Source of the DNA: Mesostigma viride
Taxonomy: Eukaryota > Streptophyta > Mesostigmatophyceae > Mesostigmatales > Mesostigmataceae
Direction of reading: 5' to 3'
DNA length: 64,000 nt
Assembly (NCBI GenBank): GCA_009746045.1
Contig: RPFO01000246.1
Coordinates: 3,539,853-3,603,852 of the forward strand
A program made the translations under genes and the position numbers. Shown here piece after piece: positions 49,594-62,189 of this stretch. Positions within the stretch are counted from its first letter, which is position 1, and every line of letters starts with the position of its first letter. The notes under the pieces were generated by a model, which made no database searches, was not told where the DNA came from, and saw only the letters and a list, made by a program, of their open reading frames with translations.

Positions 49594-51713
49594 CATTAAT
49601 TAATTAATTAATTAATTAGGAACATAACTCCGTTGGGAGTATATGTAGCACATATTAGCCCAGAGAAGGGGCATATGGCCTATCATACATTCGAAGCTAC
49701 TCCCTGCAAGGGTGGGAATGTAAACGACCCTTGCTCTAGGTGCACCAGGGCACTTGCAGCCCCATGATCTTCAAGCTATGCCCAGCTAAGGGGGAGCCTG
49801 TCATGGGGGGGGAGATCAGCATAGCTATACAAAAAAGCTAGGGCACATGGCGTCTCAGCAGAGAGTTACTCCCTGCATGGGCACGGCATAATTAAATAAA
49901 GCTAGGCATCATTGGAGGGCCGGTGGCTCATCATCATAGGCACACATGTACATGACTAAAATGGCTAGGCCTCAGCTGGTATAGTGCCTGTAGTAGGCGG
50001 GCATGTACAAGGCCACTGTCTAACTATTCTACACTACTGCTACTGTATTCCCCTATAGGCTGGGGCTTCTGGGGTCGCTGGGGCCGCGGTGCATGGTCGA
50101 GGGGGTCGCGTGCCAGGGCTTGTGGCCGACGTACTAGATGGCCGCCCCGGCCCTTCCAGTATACACCGGCTGGCCCGCCTTGGTCTGCCGGAGCTGGAGG
50201 TAGGTCGGCCATAGCTCCCGTCGCCGTTGTTGCTGGCGCCAGGCCGGGTCACGTCAAGTCGTCGTCCACGGTGAAGGGAGTCTTCTCGAGCCGCTTGCGG
50301 CGTCTGAGAAACGAAATCTTGTCCGCTGGGCTCTCAAAGATGAGAAGAAGCGGAGGCGCCCCTGCCTTACCCCGCGCGCGGGGGAGGCGGTGGGCGGTCA
50401 GCTTAATCTCACCAAGAAGGCCCATGCATGCGTGCAAGGATTTTGCTCTCAAACCCTTGTGCAAGCTTCTCGGAATTCTCACCTTCCTCCATGTCGAAGT
50501 TCTTGAGTATGGCGTTGAGGCTGCGCTTGGCGAGCTCGGCCTCCTCGCGGAGGTCAAGCGTCTGCCGCTGGAGCTGGGCTGCGACGGCGGAGGTGGTGGA
50601 GGTGCATGGTATGTTGCTTAAGCAGGTCCGCCCAGGTCTGGGTGGGAGGGGCGTCGTCGCCTAGCTGGGCCAGCGGCCCGGGCTGGCTTGACCAGTGGCG
50701 ATGTCCCTCACCGCCTGGGCGGTGATGCCGGCGGTGTTCTGCATGCACTCGATTGCGATGGCGGTGTCCTTTAGGCGTTGGTCGATGTCGAGAAGCTGGG
50801 CCTTGAGGGTGGCGGTGGAGGTGGAGGTGGCAGTGGAGGTGGAGGCGAGGAGGGTGGAGGTACGTGGAGGTGACGGTGGTGGAAATGTGAGGGAGCTCAG
50901 CAGCCAGCGTGCCGCCAATTGCCGCCACATCTGTGGCAAGGGGGGTCACGTGCTGCTCAAAAGCTTCCTTATATAAGGAGGGTGCGGATGATGGCTTCGG
51001 TGCATGGGGAAGGTGGGGGGGGGCGGTGGGGAAGCCCAGATCTCGGCGTCGGAGCGCCCGAGGAGGGAGCAGAGGGCGAAGCGTTGGAGGTTGGGGCGCT
51101 TCATGCGGAGAACTATCGGGAGAGCCTCGGCGGGGTCGGCAACCCCGCCACCTGGCCAGCGGCCGCGGTTGTGGGAAAGGAGGTGCGAGCACAGGGCTAC
51201 AAGCGAGGCGTGCGTGCCGAAAAACACGTCTTCCATGAAGGCTCCTGGGCGGCAAGTCCAGTAGCCAGGTGCGTTGATGTCGAAGGCGTCGGATCTCGTC
51301 CCAATGCGGCTTGGCAGGGCGACTGCGCTTAGGTTCAGGCGATGCAGATCGATGGCGAGGCAAGCCCGGGTTGGGGCTAGGCAACCACCAGTGCAAGACT
51401 AGTGTCACCGCTACCTTCCGGACCGGAGAGCGGAGCTGCAGCCGGAGCTAGCTGCAGACGTATTTTCATTGCCTAACGCATTCGCCAGGCTGCGTTGCGT
51501 TGTTGTGCGTTTGCTCGTCATAATAGCAGTTCGCGTAATATAGCTGCAGGCTGGTCACAATACTGCGTTACAGCTGTAACTGTTTAAAGTAGCAGACGCG
51601 CCTCGAAAAGATGCATCGGTTGCAAGTGATCTGACGGAATTTGGGGCTCAGACGCGAAAGTTCTGAGCTCCGCCGTCAGCCATGGCTATACCTCGTGGCT
51701 CGTGGCTCGTACG
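49594..51713 (-). mobile_element. ORF1-only retroposon, copy 3
   Basis: Full-length minus copy with (AATT)n tail (49596-49617), conserved 3' terminus, ORF1 and the CTCGTGGCTCGTGGCTCGTA 5' end at 51690-51711. Confidence 0.82.
50040..51408 (-). pseudogene. LINE ORF1-like protein, copy 3 (frameshifted)
   Basis: Same protein as 2975-4395. The N-terminal half is read in one long frame (51408-50554, with SASPEPKRSRPAKPHW), and the RRM-like C-terminal part in another, containing AHRLPRARGKAG and ISFLRRRKRLEKTPF. A CATG insertion near 50427 and others break it. Confidence 0.75.
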
Positions 51714-51754
51714 ATCGATTGGCATGCAGCATACATATTTGTTTGTTTTTACGT

Positions 51755-52330
51755 GGGTGCCTTTACTCTGATGTAAGTAATTATATTTTTTCATACATAG
51801 TTGTATCACTTCATAATAAGGAAAACCCACAAAGTAGAAGAATTAACCCTAAAGAAAATCTGCATGACACGGACATCCAAGGATCACGGCAGCTGCACAA
51901 GGTACACAACTAATTACTACATCAACAAACTATACGACACGCAGCCACATCGCTGCCGGCCCACCATGCAGACCTTGGATCCAAGGATCTTAAGACTGCA
52001 TGGGTCGCGACTTGAAGTCGGCTCGGGTGCGGCGGAATAACACATCAGCCACGGTGCATGCGAGTGAGGGCGAGCTAGTGACAGGCGCTGCCGCCATGCA
52101 ATACGAGGAGCACATGCGGATTGCGGGCATGCAGACCACGTGCGGGGCGGTCTGGTCCCCTCGAGGTCGAGGCGGCCTCCACGGTGTTGGCAGCTGTCGT
52201 GGAAATACTCCGCCGTCTTGGGGCCCATGGCCCCAAACTCCTCAAGGACAACGTTGGGGTTGACCCGCGGTGCATGGGGCCCCACATTGCCGTAGGAGGC
52301 AAACTTGTCGCGCTCAGCCACAGCCGTGAG
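51755..52330 (-). pseudogene. LINE family B C-terminal fragment
   Basis: A family D tail-like motif (TAAGTAATTATATTTTT) at 51774-51790 is followed by the family B 3' UTR and endonuclease end (complement of 44085-44560). Insertions relative to copy B include GCATGC near 52057, GCTAGT near 52074 and CATGCA near 52097. Confidence 0.78.
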
Positions 52331-53090
52331 GTGGTGTACGTTGAGACCGCCCCTCGACTGAGGTGAAGTGGGCCACCATAAGGCGGGGGGTTAGAAACTT
52401 AAGCGTGCTGAGGCTAGCAACTGCCTGCGGCGAACACAAAAGGCCAACACCACCTTGCATGGCCTGGCGTCCCACCACCGCCAGCGAAGTATGACGCCAA
52501 CCTGCAAGGCGGTTAGTGCTCAGTGACACCGTGCCAAATGGCACCGTGCGACGGTGCTCCTGCACGCCTAGAATAGATACACGATGTGCAATGCAAAGTG
52601 CGACGAGCTCCTCTACCCGGTATAGCTATGGTCGTCATCTGCTAGCAATCATTGTGCGTGCGTTGAAAGTCGCATGCAAGGGCCAAGGATGCCTGCTGGC
52701 CCAACAGGGGAGAACGGCGATGGATGATGGGGGTGGATGCAGCGTGAGGTGGGGGTGGGGATGGAATGGAGGGGGTGTCCAGAAACGGAGGGAATAGTGC
52801 TTTTCATCGCATTGATTTTGTCCTGCAAGCGTAGGATGCGAGCCTGCCGCTTGCTCGGGGTATTCGGGGGTGGGGCTGATTGCCGACAACGCCGAGGCGT
52901 AGGTAATCTATAGCACGCGTTGGGTTTTACGAATCTGACAGTTGACAGATGAGGTTGTAGCCCGTTCGGAATACCGGCACCACCGTGGCTATCACCCGAC
53001 AGCTAGGTCGAGGCATGGAAGTGGAACGGGACTGTTTAGAGGCTGTCCCCGAATTAAGCCTGTTAGCCGCGAGCCGACGAGGAAGGTTGT
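52331..53090. other. No gene seen
   Basis: Unassigned sequence without recognisable ORFs or repeats. Confidence 0.4.
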
Positions 53091-53520
53091 CTACCTACTG
53101 GCACCACCAGAGGCAGCACCCTTCTTGCTAGACACCTGACGAGACTCTGCTCCGATCGGGGTGTTATAATCTGAACACCAGTAATCTGAACACCATTGAA
53201 CACCATTGAAGAATGCTCCAAAGGAGCCATCCTGAAGCAGACGCATCTTAATGGGCTTACCCTTGGTCTCGTGCTGCCTTAAGCCTCCTGGACGATGGTG
53301 CTGTTCCACAACGCGCTCCTCGCCTTCAGTTGAGCCGGCGTGTAGTCCTCCGGTCGAGGCTGAAGTCGGTAGGCTGGAGCAGACGACGTGCTCCCAGCAC
53401 GAGGCGTTTATCGTGCATGGATGCCATGGTGACGACGACCAGGCCCAGAGGGCCTGGCAGCCGAATGGCTCGTTCAATGACAATTAAATGAAACCGGTTC
53501 TGGAGCTGCATCTTCCCTAG
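53091..53520 (-). pseudogene. Degenerate coding sequence of unknown family
   Basis: Minus strand encodes NRFHLIVIERAIRLPGPLGL then, after an ATGC motif (CATGCA near 53416-53421) that shifts the frame, HETKGKPIKMRLLQDGSFGA and SRQVSSKKGAASGGASR with stop at 53091. Three tandem GTGTTCA-type units (53173-53210) interrupt it. Composition and codon pattern look coding, but I do not recognise the family. Probably part of a mobile element. Confidence 0.4.
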
Positions 53521-54481
53521 TAGAGTAACGCTGGGCCGCGCAGCTCCTCCGCAAGTGAGTGTGCTGTCTCATTTGCTTTTGCAGCCGCGCGCCTGTCTGG
53601 AAGCTTTTGATTACCACATCACCTAAAATCGGTCCGTCCGGTTACATGAGATCCTGGGAATTTTGGCGCGAACGCGTCGCGTTGAGGACGACGGGACCAG
53701 AAAAATTCCACCTCGCATGGCTGTCGACCCTATGTCCGCCGGAATATCAGTCAAAAGTCAATTATGCATGTTAAGTCGCTGCGATGGATGCAAACGACGC
53801 GTAAACTCTCCTGCTTTGCGATGATGCATGGTAGATATTATTCGCGTATGTTAATGCGTCAAAATAATTCGCAAACTGAGACGCTGATTTTTTGTGTCGG
53901 CCAGATCTGGAATTGGCAGCGAAAATGCATGTTTATTAATTGTGGGGGAAACTTTTTTGTTGGAAGCTCACAATTCCCAAAAGGTGGAATCCGAATGGGC
54001 TTCAAGTCTACTTTCACGAGCGCTAATCAGTTTTTCGAGAAACGAATCACATTTTCCAGGCTGTCGCATTACCTGCCGGCAGGTCAGATTTTGCTGTTTT
54101 CAGTGACGTTTACGACCGTCCTTGCTTGATGCGTTTCTTCCTTTTTTTCGGCTCACGGCATGGCGGGGCTTGTTCCAACATGCCTGCGGAGGTGTAAGCT
54201 GTGTAGCCATGATTTAAAAGTCACATATTGCTCTCGCGCCACCATCTGTTACTGCTCGACACTGCAAGAAACACTGGTTGCCTGCTCGCAACGCAAGCAC
54301 AAGCACGACAACGGTGCCCTAATCCACATCCAGGCGTGTATTTCCGAGAAAAACTTCAGGCTTTTGTCGCGGCATACCTTCGGTGTTCCAAGCCGTTCAC
54401 CGCTCCCCGAAATAGTCTTATGACTCGCTTTTATAGCATTGTGGGTTCGCGTCCGCCATCTCCGCCGGGTGCTGACACGAG

Positions 54482-54895
54482 ATGTTCGCGCTGAACCTGG
54501 ACTGCAAGGTCGCCCGCTACCGGCTAGCTGTACGTATTTAGCAAGCTCTGGATGATATTGTCATGGTTTTGGTGCAGGAAGGTGCTGTGGGGGGGTCTAT
54601 CTCACCTCTTTACCTAGCTTTCCTCCTCCTAGCTTGACAGCTAAGTTTGCATCAGGAAGTCATGCTTGTTGACAAAGCTCGATGGATATAAACCTTGGGA
54701 TGTGCTGTGAAGGTGTTAGCATGCTTGCTTGAAGAATTGAATGCGTATTTGTGCAAGCCATGGACATTTTTTATTAAGGGCAGTAGGTAGCAGCCACGTT
54801 CTTATTCAATTGTGTCAGGACGTCTATGTTGCCTTTACTGCACTCTGTCCTAGAGGAGTTTGATGCCACTGTAGATGACTATGACCAGTGGGGTG
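54482..54895 (+). other. Possible two-exon fragment of an unknown gene
   Basis: ATG at 54482 opens MFALNLDCKVARYRLA, ending at a GTACGT donor (about 54530). A phase-matching block EFDATVDDYDQW follows a TAGAG acceptor near 54856. No further exons or family identified. Weak. Confidence 0.2.
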
Positions 54896-57004
54896 GTGAG
54901 GATGGGCCGGTGTGCTGGGGTGAGCCTGAAGGGCACCTTGGATCACGTGACCCTTAGGCAATCATGCGAGGCTGTGCAGTTTATGGCTTGTGATGTATGG
55001 ATGCAGCGGGTGAGGCAGGTTGTCGTTGCCGTGGCCTGTGTTAGTGAACTCTATCATCTTTTAACTTACCCAAAGCCCCCCTAGACCTAAACTGCCTCGC
55101 CTTCTTTGAGGGGTTGCCTTCTTTGAGGAGTGCCATGTCTTGAAAGGTTTGTTGGGGCCCTGGCATTTCAGAGTAGGTTGAGGTGGAGAGGGGTGGCACA
55201 CTGCTAGGTGATGGCAGGGCCATCCATGTGATGCACCTTACGTTGGGATGGGGACCATGCATTTGTTCTTGTTGCTAGCATGGGCAGGGTGAGCGGCTGG
55301 GAGTAAGGTGTAAGTGCTACTTGCGCCACTGTCCGAAAGGGGAGCTCCATGCGGTGGGCAAACAGCGTTGCAAGCGTACACTTAACACAAATGTGGTCTG
55401 ATGCACTCAGCTGACCTGCCATTTCTCTTGATGCACCAAACCACACTAAAGGCTTGATATAGCCGGTAGGAAATGCATGTGCATGCAGTGTCAAAAGCAG
55501 AGAGGGACACTGTTAGCACATGAGTGTGATTGTAAACCGATGAGTGTGAGCCTCCCCGTGCCATCCCATGCATTTTACACCTATTTTTGGCAAGCCCCCA
55601 TCATGCCGCAGTTATGCACCGCCTATGCAAGGGGGATGAATAGACAGTTATAGGTGTGTTGAGGGATGAGATAAGGGTAAACATGAGGAGCCATGCAGGC
55701 TAAAACGGAAGGGCGATGTCAACAGTGTGTTTGCCCAGATTTTGATGTCAGGAGGGGCTGAAAGATCAGTGGCCACGATAAACCTAGGTGGATTACATGA
55801 GAGATGACACGACCATGAGAGGGTGGTAGATGAGTTCAACTGAGAAGAGCTAGCATTACATGCACAGATTCTTAATGACCTATGGACTGTCCAAGGGTTG
55901 GAGTTCAGTGCACGTTCCAAAGACTATGATGAGCATGACGATGATGGCAAGGGGGCGGGGGGGCGCAATTAGGACAGGCACTGATGCAGAATTATGTTGT
56001 ACAGCAGCTAGGTGCTGAGCTCAATTGAATAGCAGCCCAAGCCACTGCTGTCCTTGATTGCGCTTTGTATTTCCATGTAGCAGAGAGGCACCTGGCAGAT
56101 ATATATTTGGATTAGCTGCTATAAGACACGCACAGCAGGGGTGCCCAGCAGAGTGGGCCAAGTACTGCAAAGGAGATTGTGTGTGCTGCCGAGCGGGGCC
56201 CGTTTAGAAAAGAGACTGGTCAGCCGACAGGCACGACTGGTCAGCCAAGCTCCCCTTCTTGAGGCTTGTAGGCACTATGGTGCTTGTTCCGAATGCCAGC
56301 ATCTACTGTGATTGATGGTGATTTTATCCCTTGATGATCGCTTTTTTAGTCTGTGTTGGCTAATGTATCCAGCCCCAGTGGCATGTATATGAATCCCATG
56401 ACAGCCATGACGATAATTGAGTGAAGAATGCAAAGTTTTCCAAGACAATGGCGCAGAATATGGAGTATTTTTGCAAAAATCGCTCTATTTCTGCTTGCAT
56501 CCGTCACTTTTAGTGGGCCGGCAGTGGTCCTAATATGTCCAACTTGTGTTCTAGTGTAAATTCAAGTATTGTGCTATTAATGTGACGAATTCTGGCATGA
56601 TTGGGCCGCATATGTGCTGGCAGGGGCTTCATAAGTTTGAAAATAATGCACTAAAACGGTGTTTTGGCTCATGTATGCCAGAATTATAGCACATAGTTTG
56701 GTCCTACATTGCATACTTAAGGGCGGTTTTTGTCTTTGGATATAAATTAATAAGCATGACCATTTCCAGCTGAATTGGACTACATTTACTACTTGTGTGT
56801 GGCTGCTATGCCTCCTTATGCCTGGAAAACATCGTTTTTTGCACTTTTCCACGTCACGGTTTGATGCTAAAAATAGGTCAGTTGGCCCCCCAATTTATGT
56901 GATGTGAACAGGGTCCTAGGGGGACCTTAAGTCCAGAAAGGCACCCCGATCTGACTAAATGTGTGGGAGATATGACCCCATGTAACAAAAAAGGCCGTTT
57001 TTAG
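54896..57004. other. No gene seen
   Basis: About 2.1 kb with no repeat family or domain recognised. Confidence 0.4.
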
Positions 57005-57017
57005 GTGATGTGCCATA

Positions 57018-57405
57018 TATATTCATTGAGAATGATAGATTACGGAGGTGAGATAGGCATGCAACATAAGGATATATATTCATTGAGAATGATAGATTAC
57101 GGAGGTGAGATAGGCATGCAACATAAGGAAAAACCCGATAACTGGGAGAATAACCCTGAAGAAATTAATAGTAATCTGACACAGACATCCAAGGATCACG
57201 CCAGCGGCACAAGGTACAACTAACTAGACATCACAAAACTGCACGCAGCAACAGCGCTGCCGGCCCACCATGCAGGCCTGGAAGGGTTACCATATATATG
57301 TTACTATTAATTTCTTCAGGGTTATTCTCCCAGTTATCGGGTTTTTCCTTATGTTGCATGCCTATCTCACCTCCGTAATCTATCATTCTCAATGAATATA
57401 TATGT
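57018..57405. repeat. Three family B LINE tails, two direct and one inverted
   Basis: ATATATTCATTGAGAATGAT then AGATTACGGAGG occurs at 57018 and again at 57072 (minus-oriented tails). The second continues about 210 bp into the 3' UTR. An opposite-strand tail lies at 57300-57402. All join at ATATATATT-type sequence. Confidence 0.85.
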
Positions 57406-57489
57406 TGCGTTGGCGTTGCTGCACTGCACTCTGGGTGACCGCAGCGGTAGCGGCAGATCGACTTGGCCGCCTGTTGAACTATGGTGCAT

Positions 57490-58190
57490 GGTCAACTGCT
57501 TGCCTGTGACGTCGGCGAACGTGGTATAGTTTTAGCGGGGGCTGCCAGGGCTTTCTTCAGCTCCAGTGCAATTGTGCCGTCGCATGCAGCTGCAGACGCC
57601 TCCGTCAAGACCTTAATGTCGCCCTGCACGGTCGTAAAAGACTGCGCGAGGTTCGATCTGCAGCAGCACGTACGGTATTATCGGTCGCGGGGGCTGGCCT
57701 GGCGATGGCCGTCGCCGGTAGCTCGACAAGTTCAGGGCAGCACGAAATAAGACAGGCAAGCCGACGCTGTTTCTCATCCCACCAACCAGGCCACTCATCC
57801 GAAGGAGCGTCCTCAACCCGGCCGCTGTTAGGGTTGCGAATCGGGGCGTCGTGTTGGTTGCAGAGCTTCAGCACGCTTAGCACAGCGGCGTCGCTGAAGG
57901 CGAGTAAGACAGCGATGTCGTCCAGGCTCAAACGCTGGTCTGGCATGTAGAATGATGAAGAAATGGAGTCCGGCAAGGAGGTTTCAACCTCTACTGGAGT
58001 TGCTTCCGAAGCCTTCAATGGGTCGCGTGTGAGCGGCGTTAATTGTGGGCGGCGACATGAATGTCGTTGGCGATATTGTTTGCAGCAATCTGGGCATCAA
58101 GAGACTCGGCGACAGGTGCTGATCGAAGACCACAACGGTCTGAAAGTGCCAAAAAACACCCATCTTATTCCTCCTAGCTGCAGTTATATA
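57490..58190 (-). pseudogene. Degenerate protein-coding sequence of unknown family
   Basis: Three frames read in order on the minus strand: AESLDAQIAANNIANDIHVA (58115-58050), then EATPVEVETSLPDSISSSFY, LSLDDIAVLLAFSDAAVL and PSDEWPGWWDEKQRRLACLI (58010-57740), then GDIKVLTEASAAACDGTIAL and ELKKALAAPAKTIPRS (57620-57510). It looks like one soluble alpha-helical protein broken by two frameshifts. Not recognised. Transposon gag-like or accessory protein is possible. Confidence 0.45.
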
Positions 58191-58199
58191 TTCAGATGA

Positions 58200-59380
58200 T
58201 GGTCAAACTTGGTGGCAAGCTTCCTTATGATATACCTAGTTTTACTGTGCCAAGTTGCACCTTGGCTGGCTACCTGGTGCTTACTGAACGGTGACGTCAA
58301 AAAGCATTAAAAACGCCAAAAATGCCAATTGATTTTATTCATTATTATTAATTGCACAAACATCACAAATCATGTCTGCTTGACCTGCAAATGGGTAGAT
58401 AACTTATTTACATCACATTGAGCTTACCTACCGATTTGCACCCGAGTTAGACACGGTTTGGAAAGCAATTATGCTGTCAAATGTCACACATAAGCCTATT
58501 TTAGGCATTTTATTATAACAAGTTGATGCCTCCATTAATGCAAATGAGCTTAGATTCACCTAGAAATTGTTAAACACATCATTTATGAAGTATGAAGCCT
58601 GACAAGGAACTTGCATCGTACATTTAATGGCAGTTAATGACATGCAATATTCTGCTGTCACATGTCACCGCGATGCCAAATCAAGACATTCATTACACCG
58701 TAGGTGCATGGTGCGAATGGTCGATCTCAGTTTGGCTTGAAATCTGGCCGGCAGTTATCGGCTGCACCATGCTACACAAGTCTCCCAAGTTTTACTGAGA
58801 TTGCACATCAGATGGCGAAAAAACTGTGATGTGTGCCAGCAGCCAACATGCACCTCGCACTTCCTAGAAAGAGCACACCTCCAAGCAAGCAACTGAGGTC
58901 CTAGTGAGCTTAAACTTGGTACCACTCTGTATAATGACATACACATCAATGAGAACGAGACATCCAGCACCTAGCCACATGTGGTAAAATCACTAAGTTG
59001 TGACATGTGAAAGCATAATATTGCCAGTTTATTCGTCTATAACACACATAAATAACACATGGAGAGCCCACTGGCCACCATTGAAGAGCCCTCGCCTGGC
59101 ATGCATGCAAACGTCATGCTACGCCTTCATCAAGCTGCATGCCCTGCACGTAGACTCATTTTGCTGCAGCCCGCAGGTGATCCAGCATCCTCTTCCTTGC
59201 TCGTTGTTCCGCATAGGAAAGTGGCATGCAGAGGCGGTGTGCCAACTCTTGGCGCATCATGCCAACATGCATGCTCTGCGCAAGTGCACCAACGCCGCAC
59301 ATGGCCCTTCCACGCTTGTCAGTCCCAGTTTTGACACGCTTGTTATAGAGCGGTGTGCATATTATTAGGTCACCTTAATT
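58200..59380. other. No gene seen
   Basis: AT-rich region without recognisable coding sequence. A CATG-rich plus-strand frame at 59059-59334 has no domain. Confidence 0.4.
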
Positions 59381-59603
59381 GTTCACATGGTGGAGGTGTT
59401 CTAAGGCCTCGATATCCCCCGAAAACAGGCGCAGGGCACCCAACTCACGGATCTGATGAGATGCATGGGATGTGGGCCACCAGGCCGTGCATGTATGTGG
59501 TGACATGCTCGGGGGCAGTGAAAGAGATGAAAGAGGCAACATAAGTGGCTGCCAGCTCCTCTACATTGGCTCAGTGGGCACCTTTGCCTCCCGCTTGGGC
59601 CCC

Positions 59604-60940
59604 CCTGGCCCATCATCATCTAAGTCTGACACACAGGGCCTCCCAAACATCCTTCAAACCCTGCCACACCCAGGCTGGTCAGCTCCTCCCTGTTGTAACA
59701 AATAAAAATGATCATCTGCATCATCCATAGTCCAAATATGAAAGATCTTTTACCTGGGTTGCTTTCTAATTGAGTTACAGATCTTCAAGTATCCGAGCAA
59801 CGTTGAGATGGAAGTTCCACAGCACGTGATTTAGGGAATCACAACCCCTTGTAGACACAAAGACAAGCTCGTGTATAGACGACCTCTGTGGAACTGAAGG
59901 ACGTCTATAGCCAAGGGGCTCTTATGAATGGACAACAAAGACAAGCTTTATTATACCATGATGAATCAAAACCAACGTAGCAACAATGGCGACCCCACGT
60001 CCTTGATATCGACGTGCTTGTCGAACTTGCTTCAACCTTAGCCTGAAGAGAACCAATCAGAATCATGGAATTCTATACAAGATCTTCGTATCCATCCTAG
60101 TCACACAAAACAGAACAACACCACACACAGCCTGGCAGAATCTTTCCATGAGATCCTAAATCTGTCGTAAGCACTGAAGTCCCAAAGGAGCATTTAAGAC
60201 TCAATAGTACCAACCAACAAACTATAACCCCACGTGGATCAGGCCACGACCAATGAGGGCTCCTATCAGTCGGTTGACAAAGTATTAGCTTCAAGTACCG
60301 TCGTCTTAGAAACCTCCTAACTTTCTCAATACTGATCCAAAAGTCCTCGAATAAAAGCCAAACATTCACAAAACAAAGGATGGAACAACAAAGTCATTTT
60401 TGCTTGTTACACCTGTCCACATGTGACTCTGCATCCTCATCAGCGTTGTGCTGGCAAACAATGTTCACACACATGCAGCTGGAATTTGTCCAGCAAGGTC
60501 TCAGCCTCCCTTCCAATGACATGTGGCTTCTCAACTGCCTTAGCACTGGCATTCTTAGATCGATGGTGCTTTCACGTACTTCTCCTTAATAAACACGCCC
60601 ATCTCATCATGCAACACCTTCAGCAGGCTGTCCCCCTGGCCCATCATCATCTAAGTCACACAGGGCCTCCCAAACATCCTTCAAACCCTGCCACACCCTG
60701 GTCAGCTCCTCCTCCCTGTCCACATGTGACTCTGCATCCTCATCAGCGTTGTGCTGGCAAACAATGTTCACACACATGCAGCTGGAAATTGTCCAGCAAG
60801 GTCTCAGCCTCCCTTCCAATGACATGTGGCTTCTCAACTGCCTTAGCACCGGCATTCTTAGATGGTGCTTTCACGTACTTCTCCTTAATAAACACGCCCA
60901 TCTCATCATGCAACACCTTCAGCATTTCTGCCTCCTCGCG
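59604..60940. repeat. Tandem duplication (about 310 bp) split by a solo LTR
   Basis: Unit 1 is 59604-59693 plus 60417-60625, and unit 2 is 60632-60940. They share CCCATCATCATCTAAGT, GCCTCCCAAACATCCTTC and the CACATGTGACTCTGCATCC block. Unit 1 has GATCGA at 60558-60563 where unit 2 has GA. Confidence 0.9.
59694..60411. mobile_element. Solo LTR of an LTR retrotransposon, 718 bp
   Basis: Starts TGTAACAAATAAAAATGA and ends TCATTTTTGCTTGTTACA, so it begins TG, ends CA and has short imperfect inverted ends. It is flanked by a 5-bp duplication CCTGT (59689-59693 and 60412-60416). The sister tandem unit gives the empty site (CTCCCTGTCCACATG near 60713-60727). No ORF inside. 5-bp duplication with TG...CA ends is typical of LTRs, hence solo LTR. 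Confidence 0.85.
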
Positions 60941-61829
60941 CCCTTATGCATCCGTGCCATGATGGTCCTGTCCAGGAGTGCACATACATAATTTATTGAG
61001 AAGGCAGTGAAGAAGACAGGTTGGGTGTTCATTGTGCTCAACGGGGAGGAGAGGGGAACAGCCCCACTTCTGGCCAAAGTGGTCCCGGGCATGCTAGCTG
61101 CAGCGGGCATGCCCTGCCTTGCTCTCGTTCGATCCTTGGCTCTGTGTCTCTGAGCTCTGCCTGGGTATGGAAAACCTTGCCGCAGTGAGGGCTGGGGCAC
61201 TTGAAAGGGGCAGTGGGATCAACCTGCACATCGTGGGCTAGCTCCCTAGCCATCTGCACAGTGCGGGGTGAGAAGTGCTTGGATCCCTCCAGGTCACCGA
61301 ACTTGGCCTTGCATGGGGCATATGCACTTGTTGCAAGGGTACTGGTGCGAGCATCCTCAGTGCTTGCCCTCTCTCTGCATTTACATATGCCTTGTCCCCC
61401 CCCCAAAGCATCCTGACAACCGGCACGCGCCTCCCATCACCTAAGTGCACCCCCTCCGCTTCAAGGACCTCCCCATCATACTCTCGGATGAGCTCAGTCC
61501 TGTGCAGTTGGCTGTGCTCCTGCCTAAGGCATGGGAGGCAGCCACACGCTGGACAAAATTCCTCCCCCCTTCTACCCGGTGTTCCTCCCCCCCAACCCGT
61601 TGGCAGCAAGCTCGTCGAATCGATGATCCCTAGCTAGCCACATTCACACTCCCCATGCATTGGGTTTACCATGACCCACTAGCTGAAGTGAACTGTCAAA
61701 GTTCTTGGTGATGCCCTCGTGGGGATATTGAGTCCAAACAAGCTTAATTCATGGGAGGGGCCACAATGCACCTACACTGCCAGCTGAAAACAACACTGCT
61801 CCCTCCCATTTATTCTCCCCAGACACAGC

Positions 61830-62189
61830 CTAGTTGAGGATATCTTGAATGTCTCGAGGAAGCATCAATAGGCGCACTTTACGCTTCTTTGGCGCTGCCT
61901 GGTCATCCTCACGCTCACGGCTCCAGTTTTCTATTAGGCGCCCGTAATTTGTAAACATGGTGCGCTCAATCGGCTCAGGAAAAGGAGACACGCTGAAAAA
62001 CTTGTTGGCGAAAGGTGTGGGCTTCACTAAGCTATAAATGCGATTCTAGACGTGTGCGTACCACTCTCTTGTGTCGACTCCAGCCATGCAGCTCGCGTCT
62101 GTGCCGCAAGAATCACAGACGTAGTTGAGCGACGCGTGCAGGCGCTCATCGCACCTTGGGCACGAGAGTAGCGAGGGATGTGCTCTGGA
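61830..62189 (-). other. Zinc-ribbon-like short ORF and a basic C-terminal ORF
   Basis: ATG at 62189 opens MASRAHPSLLSCPRCDER and continues to YVCDSCGTDASC, a C-x2-C...C-x2-C zinc-ribbon pattern, with stop near 62040. A following frame (62027-61830) has FTNYGRLIENWSREREDDQA and a basic PKKRKV stretch that resembles a nuclear localisation signal, ending LPRDIQDILN with stop. They may be the N-terminal parts of the transposase-like gene downstream. Confidence 0.35.

Larger units (their letters stand above)
59380..61610 (-). pseudogene. Transposase-like gene, degenerate, with internal duplication
   Basis: Minus strand, many frame breaks. In order: FCPACGCLPCLRQEHSQLH (near 61550), GEVLEAEGVHLGDGRRVPVV, CKAKFGDLEGSKHFSPRTVQ, FKCPSPHCGKVFHTQAEL (C2H2-like, near 61200), EAEMLKVLHDEMGVFIKEKY (near 60920), VIGREAETLLDNFQL, then after removal of CATG at 60775-60780 CVNIVCQHNADEDAESH and REEELTRVWQGLKDVWEAL, and finally VEELAATYVASFISFTAPEH and TTYMHGLVAHIP, where removing CATG at 59462-59467 gives SHQIRELGALRLFSGDIEAL. 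The last block resembles the end of large eukaryotic transposase ORFs with zinc fingers, but I cannot name the superfamily. Confidence 0.5.

Noticed and set aside
52516-52797. Plus-strand 93-codon frame
   Set aside because: No domain, no repeat family and a low-complexity end. It is probably chance.
54160-54494. Cys-rich plus-strand frame starting MAGLVPTCLRRCKLC
   Set aside because: The Cys spacing does not form a recognisable zinc-binding pattern over its length, and there is no supporting splice or start context.
61201-61637. Plus-strand frames over 61201-61637
   Set aside because: They are the antisense of the Cys/His-rich minus-strand coding sequence, which has the better coding pattern.
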